From assembly GCF_020523795.1 (NCBI RefSeq), contig NZ_JAJALI010000001.1:124001-188000 (forward strand): a stretch of 64,000 nucleotides of DNA, in the 5' to 3' direction. Shown one piece after another: positions 24,747 to 34,186 of the stretch (its first letter is position 1; each line of letters begins with the position of its first letter). The position numbers and the translations under genes were made by a program. This stretch comes from Ancylobacter sp. Lp-2. Its GTDB lineage: Bacteria; Pseudomonadota; Alphaproteobacteria; Rhizobiales; Xanthobacteraceae. The notes below the pieces were generated by a model. It was given only the letters and a program-made list of their open reading frames with translations. It had not been told where the DNA came from and did no database searches.

Positions 24747-26033
24747 TCACCCTTCGAAGGCGAGCAAGTCGAGGCCGCGATCGCGGTCGAGCAGGGCGAC
24801 GATGCCGCGTGGATCGACATCGACATCATTGCTCTGCGGGGCGGCATGACCCGGCGCCGGCGCCGGAATGAAATAGCCGGCCTCGCGCGGGGTCTCGGGA
24901 TCGGCGAGGTCGATCACCCTGAGCCCACCGGCAAACCAGCTGGCGAAGACGAGGCTGCCGATCTGCCGCTCCTGGAATTGATGCGCGCCGAACCGCCCGC
25001 CCGCCCGCGCATAGGGCGAGGCGCTCTCGGCGAGGTGGAAGGTGGAGAGGGGCTTCAATGCCGCCGGATCGGCGGCGTCCATCACCCAGAGAAACGCATG
25101 CGGCTGGCCCGGCGTGTGCTCGTGCTCCTCGTCGACGATCAGCGCGATGTCGCGCCCGGCGATCTTCTCGGCGAGGCGGAACAGCGTATGCGTCGGCTCG
25201 GGGAAGGGCGGATGGTAGTTGTAGCTGCCGAGCGTGCGTGGGCGCGCAATGTCGGAAATGTCGATCGTGTAGCCGCCGGCGTACCAGCATGCGGCCCACA
25301 ATATGTCGCCGACCCGCAGGGCATGGTGAAGCCGGTGGCGTTGGCCGGGCCATGTAAGCACCTCGCCGGCCGCGACATGCTGGCCGGGCAGGTGCCAGCG
25401 CGCGACCTCGCGCGGAAGGGTCGGGTCGGCAAGGTCGTAGATGACGAGGATATTGCCGACATATCCTTCCATCTCGGTGGAGATGTAGGCGTAGCGCTCG
25501 TCCATGTCGAAGCGGTGCACGCCGATGCCGCCGGTCTTCACATAAGCGAGCTGGCGCGGGTTCGCCGGATCGGCGATGTCCCATACCCGGAAACCACCGG
25601 CATCGTAGCCGCGGGCGAGGCCGGCGCGCAGATCGGCCACATCCCCACTCGCCACCCCGAGCGTAGCGGCGAGCTCCGCATCGGTGGGCGGACGGTCGAG
25701 GCGGGCGGCGAGCTCGGTGGTGACGGCAGCGAGACGTTCGCCCTTGCGGTGGAAATGCCGGCGGTGACGCTCGACATTGGTGATCATCAGGTCGCCGGCC
25801 ACCTTCACCTTGTGGGTATGCGAGAACGGATCGGGCGGGGCGATGCGTCCCACGATGCGCGGCCGGGCGGGGTCGGCGATGTCGAGGATGGTGGTGCCGT
25901 CGGGCGGCGACATGTGGCCGACGAAGGCGAAGCCATCCTTGATCGTCACCTCGCCGCCGCCCGGCAGGTCGAGCCGGGCAAGCGGGCGGATATTGGCGCT
26001 GGCCAGCGCCCCGTGTGGCACGTGGACGGTCAT
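24747..26033 (-). CDS. LVIVD-repeat (beta-propeller-like) protein
   Basis: 428 residues from the ATG at 26033, 11 bp after the TctA stop, with GAAGGG upstream; the longer frame to 26312 runs antiparallel inside tctA coding sequence and is spurious. Repeats of the form ILDIADPARPRIVGRI, VWDIADPANPRQLAYV, IYDLADPTLPREVARW and VIDLADPETPREAGYF are LVIVD repeats that likely form a propeller. No signal peptide is visible, so it may act in the cytoplasm. Between the first and second repeats is a helical insert (residues ~95-140) with DRPPTDAELAATLGV, which resembles a sigma-factor region-3 helix pair. Its function is unknown; linkage to TctCBA suggests handling of the imported carboxylate. Confidence 0.75.
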   Translation of the reverse strand: MTVHVPHGALASANIRPLARLDLPGGGEVTIKDGFAFVGHMSPPDGTTILDIADPARPRIVGRIAPPDPFSHTHKVKVAGDLMITNVERHRRHFHRKGERLAAVTTELAARLDRPPTDAELAATLGVASGDVADLRAGLARGYDAGGFRVWDIADPANPRQLAYVKTGGIGVHRFDMDERYAYISTEMEGYVGNILVIYDLADPTLPREVARWHLPGQHVAAGEVLTWPGQRHRLHHALRVGDILWAACWYAGGYTIDISDIARPRTLGSYNYHPPFPEPTHTLFRLAEKIAGRDIALIVDEEHEHTPGQPHAFLWVMDAADPAALKPLSTFHLAESASPYARAGGRFGAHQFQERQIGSLVFASWFAGGLRVIDLADPETPREAGYFIPAPAPGHAAPQSNDVDVDPRGIVALLDRDRGLDLLAFEG

Positions 26034-26044
26034 GGTCGGGCCCT

Positions 26045-27565
26045 TCAGGCGGCGGCGATCCGGGCGGCGGCGCGGTTGCGCCGCCACTGCACGATGGAGG
26101 GGATGGCCAGCGACACCGCCAGCGCTGCCCAGAGGATGTTGCCGACCGGCGAGGAGAAGAACACCCACGGGTCGTTGCCGCTGATGCGCAGCGCCCGCAT
26201 CACGTTCGCCTCCAGCATCGGCCCGAGGATCACCCCGATCAGCAGGGCGACGACGTTGAAGCCGGTCTTGCGGCAGACATAGCCGATGGCGCCGAACAGC
26301 AGCGTCAGCCACAGGTCGAACATGTAGCCGCGCGGGGCGAAGGCACCGACCAGGGTGAAGGCGATGATGATCGGCGCCAGCACCGGGGTCGGGATCATCA
26401 CCAGCTTCGACACCCAGCGGGTGAGCGGCAGGGTGGTGAACAGCATCACCGCATAGGCGATCAGCATGGTGATGAACACGCCATAGCCGAGGCCGGGATT
26501 CTGGATGAACAGGCGCGGGCCGAGCTGTACGCCGTGATAGGTCATCACGATCAGCATCACCGCCGCGGTGGTGCCGCCGGGCACGCCGATGACCAGCAGC
26601 GGGATCAGGTCGCCCGAGGCGCAGCCATTGTTGGCGGATTCCGGCGCGATCACGCCTTCCGGAATGCCCTTGCCGTATTCTTCCGGCGTCTTGGAATAGA
26701 GCCGCGACTGCTGATAGGCGACGAACGCAGCGATCGAGGCGCCGGCGCCCGGCACGATACCGATGATCAGCCCGATGATGCCGGTCCAGATCATGTGCCA
26801 GGTGCGCTGGAAGGACATGACGACGCCCTCCCAGGTCTCCTTCCAGCCGGCCTGCTTCATCATCTGCATGCCGGTCTCCGAGAGCACCGACGTGCTTTCC
26901 ATCATGATCAGCGCCTCGGAGATGGCGAAGACGCCGATCAGTACCGCGATCAGCGGCACGCCGTCATAGAGCTCGATGAAACCGAAGGTGCCGCGCGGCG
27001 TCGAATAGATGGAATCGGCGCCGATCGCGCCGATCAACAGGCCGAGGAAGCCGGCGATCAGCCCCTTGAGCATGTTGTCGGAGGCGACCGAGGCGATCAG
27101 CGTGATGCCGAACAACAGGATCACCACCATCTCGACGCTGTGCATGTAGAAGGCGAGGCGGGCGATATAGGGCAAGAGGAAGATCGACATCAGCGCGGTG
27201 ACCATGCCGCCGACCGTCGAGGCGACGAAGGACAGCACCAGCGCCTGCTGGCCGAGCCCCTTCTTCGCCATCGGGTAGCCGTCGAGGCAGGTCGCCGCCG
27301 ATCCGCCATTGCCGGGAATATTGAGCAGGATCGAGGTGATGCCGCCGCCCATATGCGAGGCGACGAACAGCGACACCATGAAGATCATCGCCACCTCGAC
27401 ATCCACCGCGAGGGTGAAGGGCAGCAGCATGATGATGGTGTTGGCCGAGCCGAAGCCCGGCATGGCGCCGATGATGATGCCGATGGTGGTGGCGATGACG
27501 ATCAGCCACAGATAGCTGAAGTTCAGCAGGAACTGGTCGGAGAGTACGGTCAGGCTGAGATTCAT
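26045..27565 (-). CDS. tctA: Tripartite tricarboxylate transporter permease, large subunit TctA
   Basis: 506 residues with about 11-12 membrane helices. The N-terminal glycine-rich motif GAMPGFGSANTIIMLLPFT and the repeated version GIVPGAGASIAAFVAYQQS are the duplicated TctA signature, and MGGGITSILLNIPGNGGSAA is the conserved substrate-pathway segment. Ribosome site GGGAGG-like just upstream of the ATG at 27565. It follows TctB by 34 bp. Together with TctB and the periplasmic TctC it would import a carboxylate, driven by an ion gradient; the substrate is not evident. Confidence 0.95.
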   Translation of the reverse strand: MNLSLTVLSDQFLLNFSYLWLIVIATTIGIIIGAMPGFGSANTIIMLLPFTLAVDVEVAMIFMVSLFVASHMGGGITSILLNIPGNGGSAATCLDGYPMAKKGLGQQALVLSFVASTVGGMVTALMSIFLLPYIARLAFYMHSVEMVVILLFGITLIASVASDNMLKGLIAGFLGLLIGAIGADSIYSTPRGTFGFIELYDGVPLIAVLIGVFAISEALIMMESTSVLSETGMQMMKQAGWKETWEGVVMSFQRTWHMIWTGIIGLIIGIVPGAGASIAAFVAYQQSRLYSKTPEEYGKGIPEGVIAPESANNGCASGDLIPLLVIGVPGGTTAAVMLIVMTYHGVQLGPRLFIQNPGLGYGVFITMLIAYAVMLFTTLPLTRWVSKLVMIPTPVLAPIIIAFTLVGAFAPRGYMFDLWLTLLFGAIGYVCRKTGFNVVALLIGVILGPMLEANVMRALRISGNDPWVFFSSPVGNILWAALAVSLAIPSIVQWRRNRAAARIAAA

Positions 27566-27599
27566 GTCGGACCTCCCGTCCGCTAGGACGCGACCGGGC

Positions 27600-28103
27600 T
27601 CAGAGGCCGGTCAGCGCCGAGACGAGACGCTCGAAAGGGCCCTGCGGGAACGAGGTCCGCAGAATGAGGATGAACAGGATGAAGCCGCCGAGCGCCAGGC
27701 AGCCGGCGACGATCGCCGCCATGCGGGCGGACATGCGCTCCAGCCACATGAAGCAGGCGAACAGGAAGCCGAAGGTGCTCAGCGTGAAGCCGGCCCAGGG
27801 GATGACCGCCACCGAAAGCACGGTCAGGCCGAACAGCGCACCGCGCAGCACGGCCAGCTTGTGGTCCTCGTAGAGGCTGGTGATCTCGAGATAATGCGTG
27901 CCGCGCAGCAGGCCGACGGCGGTGCGGATGGCGAAGATGCCGATCAGGATGAACAGCACCACGGCGCAGAACACGCCGGAGACCTTCGCCTCCCAGTCGA
28001 GCTCGCGGATGGAGATGAGGTAGTAGATCGCGAAGGCGGCGCCGAGGGCCGGGATGATCCAGTCGGCGCCGGTCGCGACCTTGCCGTTACGCTCGTCGTT
28101 CAT
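27600..28103 (-). CDS. tctB: Tripartite tricarboxylate transporter, small membrane subunit TctB
   Basis: 167 residues with four membrane helices (~14-32, ~41-60, ~88-120, ~128-150) and no conserved catalytic residue, the usual TctB size and topology. It lies between the TctC and TctA genes in the same direction, 34 bp before tctA. Poorly conserved families like this are best identified by position. Confidence 0.9.
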   Translation of the reverse strand: MNDERNGKVATGADWIIPALGAAFAIYYLISIRELDWEAKVSGVFCAVVLFILIGIFAIRTAVGLLRGTHYLEITSLYEDHKLAVLRGALFGLTVLSVAVIPWAGFTLSTFGFLFACFMWLERMSARMAAIVAGCLALGGFILFILILRTSFPQGPFERLVSALTGL

Positions 28104-28228
28104 GGCGATGTCCTGCGCGGGGGCGGAGGTGGCGTGCGGACCCGGGCCCGCCGGGCGGGGTGCGGCCTGCGCGAGGCGGCCGCGGGTGCCGCCTTCGCGG
28201 CGGCACCGAGGAGGCCGTGCCGTCCGGC

Positions 28229-29245
28229 TCAGCCCTTGGAGGCGCTCAGCAGCGGGCGGAAGCGCTCGGCGAGTTCGACGAACTCCTTCGCCGATTCCTG
28301 GCAGGCGACGGCGTCGCCATACTGGATGAACTCCCAGGGCGTACCGGCCTTCTCGGCGACCACCTTGTAATCGGGATCGGCGAATACCTGCTTGAAGGTG
28401 TCGGAGAGCTTCTTCACCCGGTCGGGATACGTTTCCACCGCCTTGGCATGGATGGCGATGGCGCGCTGGCCGGACATTTGCGGGATCTTGGTGCCGAGCG
28501 CCTGGTTGACCGGCGGCGCGTTGTTGGTGAGTTCCGGTGCGCGGTTGGTGTCGTTGAACACGGTGAGGAAGCGCGCCTGATCGCCGAGGCCCAGCGAGGA
28601 GGACAGGAAGGTGGCGCAGCCATCGACCTCGCCGGTGATCGCCGCCGAGCGGGCGGGACCGCCGCCGCCATAGGGGATCATCCGTACCTTCATGCCGGTC
28701 GCTTCGGCGAGCGCCAGCGCGCCGATGGTCGAGGGATGCGGCAGGCGGCTGGTGGAAAGGGTGATCTCGCGCTTCTTTCCTTCCTCGACCATGTCGCCGA
28801 TGGTCTTGAACCGGCTGGTGCCGGGCACCCAGATCACGCTGTCGTCGACATCCATGCTGCCGATATAGGTGAAATCTTCCGGGTACTTGTATTTGACCTT
28901 CTGGGTCGCATACATGATCATCTCCGGCCCGATATTTCCGAAGAGGATATTGTAGGCATCCGGCTCGCGCTTCGCGACGAAGACCTCGTAGCCCACCTGG
29001 CCCGATGCGCCGGGGAAGTAGGAATACTCGAAATTGGCGCCGAGATATTTCGACCAGATCCGGTTGAAGGCACGGGCCGCCTGATCGACGCCGCCTCCCT
29101 CGCCGGTAGGAACCAGCACCTGCATGGTCTTGCTGGGGAACTCGCCGGCGGCGCGCGCCAGCCCCGCGCCGAGCACGGACGGGATGGCGGCGAGCGCACC
29201 CGCCCCCGCGAGCAAGGCCTGGCGGCGATCGAGCATGATGGACAT
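28229..29245 (-). CDS. tctC: Tripartite tricarboxylate transporter substrate-binding protein (TctC/Bug family)
   Basis: 338 residues from the ATG at 29245, chosen over 29281 because GGGAGGAAG lies just upstream. A Tat/Sec-like signal (LDRRQALLAGAGALAAIPS ending in ARAAG) precedes the mature domain, which starts EFPSKTMQVLVPTGEGGGVD, the Bug-family phosphate-like loop. YGGGGPARSAAITGEVDGCA matches the second Bug loop. It is the first gene of the TTT operon and the upstream region is AT-rich with an operator-like palindrome. Ligand is likely a carboxylic acid. Confidence 0.9.
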   Translation of the reverse strand: MSIMLDRRQALLAGAGALAAIPSVLGAGLARAAGEFPSKTMQVLVPTGEGGGVDQAARAFNRIWSKYLGANFEYSYFPGASGQVGYEVFVAKREPDAYNILFGNIGPEMIMYATQKVKYKYPEDFTYIGSMDVDDSVIWVPGTSRFKTIGDMVEEGKKREITLSTSRLPHPSTIGALALAEATGMKVRMIPYGGGGPARSAAITGEVDGCATFLSSSLGLGDQARFLTVFNDTNRAPELTNNAPPVNQALGTKIPQMSGQRAIAIHAKAVETYPDRVKKLSDTFKQVFADPDYKVVAEKAGTPWEFIQYGDAVACQESAKEFVELAERFRPLLSASKG

Positions 29246-29426
29246 TGGCTTCCTCCCGAGGCGCGTCGTCGCGCCCATCATCTGTCGGGCTTGGCGAACC
29301 CGCGGCTGGATTGATCCATACCGATTTTCTTTTGGTTATATATTGGTTGCATAAAGAGTCAAGAAATACAGCAATGATATTGTCTGATCATACGCATAGG
29401 GGTTTCTGATGCCCGTCAAATAATTA

Positions 29427-29445
29427 GACCAATCTAATATTGGTC
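29427..29445. promoter_or_regulatory. Operator-like palindrome upstream of the tctC operon
   Basis: GACCAAT (29427-29433) and ATTGGTC (29439-29445) are perfect inverted 7-bp arms around CTAAT. A related half-site, ATATTGGTT, occurs nearer the gene (about 29338-29346), inside an AT-rich stretch suitable for a promoter. A cognate regulator is not encoded next to it. Confidence 0.45.
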
Positions 29446-29849
29446 GAATATCGGCAAGCGCGACCGCTCCTTTACGGAACGCCGGTAGCCGGGAATGCCA
29501 GGGAGGCGGACCAGTCGCTCCGCTTCGCCGCAAGGGTGCGGGCGGACAGCGACCAGGAGACGGCACGCGTCGGGAGTGCGCCGACATCGCCGATCCGGCG
29601 GCCAGCGCCGCACCGATGGAGGATTTCGACTGGGCCCGGATCGAGCTCAATCTGCCCGACAGCGGCGCGGAAAGCTTGTCGCTGTTTCAACCGGGACCGA
29701 TCGGCCCGGCCGTGCTGCGGGGCGGCGGCCATCATGGCCTTGAATGCCCCCCGTCTCACCATGCGCACGCATCGTCCCCATAGTGCCGGGGCAACGTCAG
29801 GCTGCCGGCGCTACTCTGCGGCAACAGCCCGACGAGACGGGCATGAACC
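29446..29849. other. Intergenic region between tctC promoter and CsoR-type repressor gene
   Basis: About 400 bp. A short plus-strand frame at about 29616-29780 reads MEDFDWARIELNLPDSGAES and ends HHAHASSP; it could be a degraded fragment, but no start signal or family is recognisable. Confidence 0.3.
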
Positions 29850-30131
29850 TCAGAGGTACTTGATGATGTCCTTGAAATCGTCGAGCGCGCCCCGCCGATC
29901 CGGCTCCAACGGCGCCACCACCTCGTCGAGGCAATGGTCGAGATGATCCTGGATCAGGGTCTTCTTGGCCTGGCTGATCGCCTTCTCCACCGCGTGCAAC
30001 TGCTGGGCGATGTCGAGGCAGGAACGGCCGGCCTCCACCATCTCGATCACCGTGCGCAGATGGCCATGCGAGCGCTTGAGGCGCTTCACGATCTCGGGAT
30101 GGCTGTGGTGGATGTGCGGGTGCTCACTCAT
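29850..30131 (-). CDS. CsoR/RcnR-family metal-sensing repressor (DmeR-like)
   Basis: 93 residues of the all-helical DUF156 family: EIVKRLKRSHGHLRTVIEMV, then GRSCLDIAQQLHAVEKAISQ, then HLDHCLDE. Cys38, His63 and Cys67 are at the places of the Cys-His-Cys triad of copper-type CsoR, while the His-rich N-terminus (residues 4-11: HPHIHHSH) is more like nickel/cobalt sensors RcnR/DmeR. In the apo form these repress metal-efflux genes. No efflux gene is adjacent, so the target lies elsewhere or has been lost. Confidence 0.85.
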   Translation of the reverse strand: MSEHPHIHHSHPEIVKRLKRSHGHLRTVIEMVEAGRSCLDIAQQLHAVEKAISQAKKTLIQDHLDHCLDEVVAPLEPDRRGALDDFKDIIKYL

Positions 30132-30330
30132 GACATGATCCTATCCGCCCGGATGGAAGAAACCACGGCTTCCTTCGCAGGCCGCCGAACGGGACGTCGA
30201 CCCAGCCGCGCGCCGTGCCAGACAGACATCGCTTCGCGCGTCCCACGGCAGGCCGCAGTGTCGAATGTCCCGATGTCGACGGGCCGGTGGCATACGCGAA
30301 GATGGGCGCCCCTTCGCGGCGATGCCGCCG

Positions 30331-32211
30331 CTAGGACGCCCCGAGGCCAAGCGCGATCAGCCGGCCCAATCGCTGCGAAAATGCCTTCGCATCCGCCGGC
30401 CGCTCGCCGTCCAGCACGCGCGCCGTGTCGAGCAGCAGATAGGCCACGTCGGCCCGCATCGTCTCGTCTCGATTCGCGGCGAGGCCCAGGATCATGGCGT
30501 GGCGCGGGTTCACCTCCAGCACGGGCTTGGCCGCGCCGTCGATACGCCCGGCAGCGGCGAGCAGGCGCTCGAACTGACGATCCGGGCCGCTCTCCCCCGC
30601 CACGAGGCAGACCGCGCTATCGGTCAGGCGCTCCGACGCCCGCACGTCGGCCACCTCCTCGCCCAGCACTTCCTTCATCGAGGCGAGCAGGGCTTGCACT
30701 TCCTCGCTCGCAGCGGCCGATGGCGCCGCCGCGCTGTCGAGTGGCGGGATCAAGCCGAGATCGGCGGCTCCCTGGGTGATCGACTTGAACGGCTTGCCCT
30801 CGAAATCGAGCCCGCTCGCCGCCCAGAAGCTGTCGACGGGATCGCTGAGCAGCAGCACCTCGATGCCGCGCGCCCGGAAACCTTCGAGATGCGGCGACGC
30901 GGCGATGCGGCCGGCATCGTCGCCGACGATGTAGTAGATCGCCGTCTGGTTCTCCCTGAGGGAGGCGACATACTCCTTCAGGCTGCGCCAGCCGTCGCCC
31001 GACGCGGTGGTCCGGAAGCGGGCGAGGCCGAGAAGCTGTTCGCGGCGCTCGAAATCCTCGTACAGGCCTTCCTTGATGACCGCGCCAAAATTGTCCCAGA
31101 TCCCGGCAAAGGCGTCGCCGTCCTGCTCGGCAAGCTTCGAAAGCTCGGCAAGGATGCGATTGGTCACGCCCTTCCTGATCGCACCGAGCAACGGGCTGTC
31201 CTGGATCATCTCGCGCGAGACGTTCAGCGGCAGGTCGGCGCTGTCGACGAGACCGCGCACGAAACGCAGATAGCGCGGCAGCAGCTCGGCTTCGTCGGTG
31301 ATGAAGACGCGCTTCACATAGAGCTTGATGCGCCCCTTGCGGTCGGCATCGAACAGGTCGAACGGGCGCGCGCCTGGCACGAAGGCCAGCGCGGTGTATT
31401 CGTGGCGGCCCTCGGCGCGGAAATGGACGGTCGCGGCCGGCTCGTCATACTGCCCGGCCACGCTGCGATAGAAATCGGTATATTCCTGCGCGGCGATCTC
31501 GCTCTTCGCCCGGGTCCAGAGCGCGGCTCCGTCGCCGAGGGTCACCGCCTCCGCCCCCGGCTTCTCGATCAGCGTGATCGGCACCGGCACATGGCCGGAC
31601 TGCTCCTTGACGATGCGCTCCAGCGTCCGGCGCTCGGCATAGGATGTCGCCTCCTCCATCAAATGAAGGGTGACGCGCGCGCCGCGTGCCGGAGCTTCGT
31701 CGAGGGCGACAGGCGACACGGAAAATTCGCCCTTGCCGTCCGACGCCCACATCCAGGCTTCGTCGGTGCCGGCACGGCGACTGACCACCTCGACCTTCGA
31801 AGCCACCATGAAGGCGGAGTAGAAGCCGACGCCGAACTGGCCGATCAGTTGCGCCCCTTCCTTGCCTTCGGCCTGCGCCAGGCGATCCATGAAGCTGCGC
31901 GTGCCCGAGCGGGCGATGGTGCCGAGCGCCTCGATCATCTCCTCGCGGCTCATGCCGATGCCGTTATCGGCGATGGCGAGCGTGCCCGCCTCCGGATCGG
32001 CGGCAAGAATGATGGCAAGCCTCGGCTCGTCGCCCAGCAGCTCCGGCGCGGCGATCGCCTCGTAGCGCAGCTTTTCGCAGGCATCGGCGGCGTTGGAGAT
32101 CAGCTCGCGCAGGAACACGTCCCGGTCGGAATAGACCGAATGCACCATCATGTGCAGCAGACGGGAGACGTCGGCTTCGAAATGGCGGTGTTCGGGGGTC
32201 TGCATCGTCAT
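30331..32211 (-). CDS. htpG: Molecular chaperone HtpG (bacterial Hsp90)
   Basis: 626 residues, the usual length. The N-terminal GHKL ATPase has LRELISNAADACEKLR, LAIADNGIGMSREEM and IGQFGVGFYSAFMV. The middle domain includes RGLVDSADLPLNVSREMIQD, a hallmark of HtpG, and the dimerisation domain ends in a hydrophobic helix near LGRLIALGLGAS. It helps fold client proteins in the cytosol using ATP. An alternative start two codons downstream is possible. It is preceded by a divergent-looking 120-bp gap and appears to be transcribed alone. Confidence 0.97.
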   Translation of the reverse strand: MTMQTPEHRHFEADVSRLLHMMVHSVYSDRDVFLRELISNAADACEKLRYEAIAAPELLGDEPRLAIILAADPEAGTLAIADNGIGMSREEMIEALGTIARSGTRSFMDRLAQAEGKEGAQLIGQFGVGFYSAFMVASKVEVVSRRAGTDEAWMWASDGKGEFSVSPVALDEAPARGARVTLHLMEEATSYAERRTLERIVKEQSGHVPVPITLIEKPGAEAVTLGDGAALWTRAKSEIAAQEYTDFYRSVAGQYDEPAATVHFRAEGRHEYTALAFVPGARPFDLFDADRKGRIKLYVKRVFITDEAELLPRYLRFVRGLVDSADLPLNVSREMIQDSPLLGAIRKGVTNRILAELSKLAEQDGDAFAGIWDNFGAVIKEGLYEDFERREQLLGLARFRTTASGDGWRSLKEYVASLRENQTAIYYIVGDDAGRIAASPHLEGFRARGIEVLLLSDPVDSFWAASGLDFEGKPFKSITQGAADLGLIPPLDSAAAPSAAASEEVQALLASMKEVLGEEVADVRASERLTDSAVCLVAGESGPDRQFERLLAAAGRIDGAAKPVLEVNPRHAMILGLAANRDETMRADVAYLLLDTARVLDGERPADAKAFSQRLGRLIALGLGAS

Positions 32212-32331
32212 GGGGGCACGCTGCTCGGCTGGAAGGGCTCGGCGACTGGGATGGCAAAACTGGCCGGATCTTTCAAGATGGCCACCGGCCTCGGGACGGC
32301 GCTCTACGGCAACGGACGCGCATCCGGATCG

Positions 32332-33975
32332 TCACGCGCCACGGCCGAGAAGATGCGCCGCCGATCGCCAGGCATGATGCGCGATCCGGTCGAGCCGCCG
32401 GGCCGCGTCGATCCGTGCGAGGGCATCGACCGCGGTCAGCTCACCCGGCGCAACCGAGGCGAGGGTCGCGGCACGATGGTCCCGCTGCAGGGCATCCAGT
32501 TCCCGTGCCAGGCCCTCCACCTTGCCGAGCGTAGTGGCCAGCTCGGCCGAGACGGTCCAGCCAATGGGAGCCGCCTGCGCACTGAGGGCGCTTTCCGACG
32601 TGATGGAGGCACCGATTGTCTGGACCTCCCGCATGGCCTCTGCACACAGTTCGGCGGCGCGACGATCATGAGGTGCGCCAGCGGAAGGCTCGGACAGCGT
32701 GCCTTCCGTCAGGACCTCCATCAGGCGCGAGGCGTGATCGAGCGCGTGCAACGTGCTGGTCATGCGGAACCGCTCGGCCTCCGTCTCCGGCGGCGTCTTC
32801 AGTTCGGAGAGGAAATCCCGCACTTCCGTGAGCACGGCGGCGCCCTGGCCCGGCGCAACGGATCCGGCGCCTCCCGACAGCGCTCCGGCGACCGAAGCGG
32901 CGGCGGTCGCGAGGACATCCGCCACCACTCGCCGGGCGGTCTCGACGGCGATCACCGGACTGGCGAGCGCACTCGGGTCAAGTGCCCGCTCGAGCGGCGT
33001 CTGCCGAGACGGCAACAACCGCTCGACGACGCGGGTGAACCAGTGTGTCGCCGGCAACAGCACCGCGACACCGACCACATTATAGGCGGTATGGTAGGCG
33101 GCCAGCAGCGTCATCCCATCGATCGACCCGGCGAAGGCCTGCATGAGCGCCGTGGTGAACGGAAAGGCGACGATGGCGATAAGCGCCGCGATGATCTTGA
33201 ACAGCACATAGGCGAGGGCGAGGCGCTTGGCCGTGGTGCTGGCACCGATGGCCGCCAGCGCCGAGCTCGTCGCCGTCCCGATGTTCTGGCCGATGATCAG
33301 CGCGGCGCCCTGTTCGAGATTCACCGCGCCGGCAAAGAAAGCCGAAATGGTGACGGCGATGGCGGCGGTGGAGGATTGCATGACGGCGGTCATCGCCAGA
33401 CCGACGACGATCAGCGTCATGAGGCCGACCGATCCGGTCAGCCAGCCCACCCCCGGCGTGCCGAGAACCGCGGGCAGATCGGACGGGTGCAGGCTCTCCG
33501 CAAGGCCCCCCATGCCCTGCTGAAGCGTCGTCAGCCCATAGAGCACCAGGGCGAAGCCGGCGAGCGCACTGCCCGCCGCCGCGATCCGCTCGCCCGCCAG
33601 CAGCCGCGTCAGCGCCCCGATGAAGATCATCGGCAGCGCATAGGTCGACAGCGAGACGCGCACGCCGATCAGCGCCACCAGCCAGCCTGTGCCCGTCGTC
33701 CCGACATTGGCGCCGAACACCAGGCCGAGTCCCTGCGGGAAGGTCAGGAGCCCGGCGCTGACCATGCCGATCGTCGTCATCGTCACCGCGCTGGAGGACT
33801 GCACGAGCAGCGTGACGATCGCGCCCCAGAAGGCGCCCGACACGGGAGTGGCCGCCGCCTTGCCGAGCACCGTGCGCAGGGCGGATCCCGCCAGCGCCTT
33901 CAGCCCGTCGGTCATGACGGTCATGCCGAGCAGGAACAGCCCGACGCCGCCGAGAATGGCAATTGCTGTCGACAT
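32332..33975 (-). CDS. Na/Pi-cotransporter family protein with PhoU-like tail
   Basis: 547 residues. The N-terminal ~310 residues are a PNaS/NptA-type transporter with eight or so membrane helices and the duplicated QSSS motif: VQSSSAVTMTTIGMV and MQSSTAAIAVTISAF, together with FGANVGTTGTG and IGQNIGTATSS. The C-terminal ~220 residues are cytoplasmic and helical, resembling a degenerate PhoU domain (HALDHASRLMEVL). It should import phosphate with sodium, or export it, at the inner membrane. No Pho-box was noticed upstream. Confidence 0.9.
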   Translation of the reverse strand: MSTAIAILGGVGLFLLGMTVMTDGLKALAGSALRTVLGKAAATPVSGAFWGAIVTLLVQSSSAVTMTTIGMVSAGLLTFPQGLGLVFGANVGTTGTGWLVALIGVRVSLSTYALPMIFIGALTRLLAGERIAAAGSALAGFALVLYGLTTLQQGMGGLAESLHPSDLPAVLGTPGVGWLTGSVGLMTLIVVGLAMTAVMQSSTAAIAVTISAFFAGAVNLEQGAALIIGQNIGTATSSALAAIGASTTAKRLALAYVLFKIIAALIAIVAFPFTTALMQAFAGSIDGMTLLAAYHTAYNVVGVAVLLPATHWFTRVVERLLPSRQTPLERALDPSALASPVIAVETARRVVADVLATAAASVAGALSGGAGSVAPGQGAAVLTEVRDFLSELKTPPETEAERFRMTSTLHALDHASRLMEVLTEGTLSEPSAGAPHDRRAAELCAEAMREVQTIGASITSESALSAQAAPIGWTVSAELATTLGKVEGLARELDALQRDHRAATLASVAPGELTAVDALARIDAARRLDRIAHHAWRSAAHLLGRGA

Positions 33976-34186
33976 GCACGTCTACCCCGCCTGCGCCGCA
34001 CTCGGCGCTCGACGCCCTGTGTGGCACCGTCCGGGTGATTACGCCAGCCGGCGGGGCCGCGCCCGGCATCACGCCTCGCCGCAGGGGTCCCGGACAAAGG
34101 CCCGTGAAAGCGGCAGCCCGTGCCCGGCAGAGGCGGAATCGTGCCGGCTCGGGGCCGCCGCCCCGACAGGATCGGCTGGCCTGGCC

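Noticed and set aside
26015..27586. A 523-codon plus-strand frame antisense to tctA
   Set aside because: Sequence is His/Gln/Asp-rich low complexity and overlaps fully with a conserved permease gene.
30265..34038. A 1257-codon open frame on the plus strand, antisense to htpG and the Na/Pi cotransporter gene
   Set aside because: It is a GC-driven shadow: composition is Arg/His/Gln-rich with no domain, and both antisense genes are clearly real.
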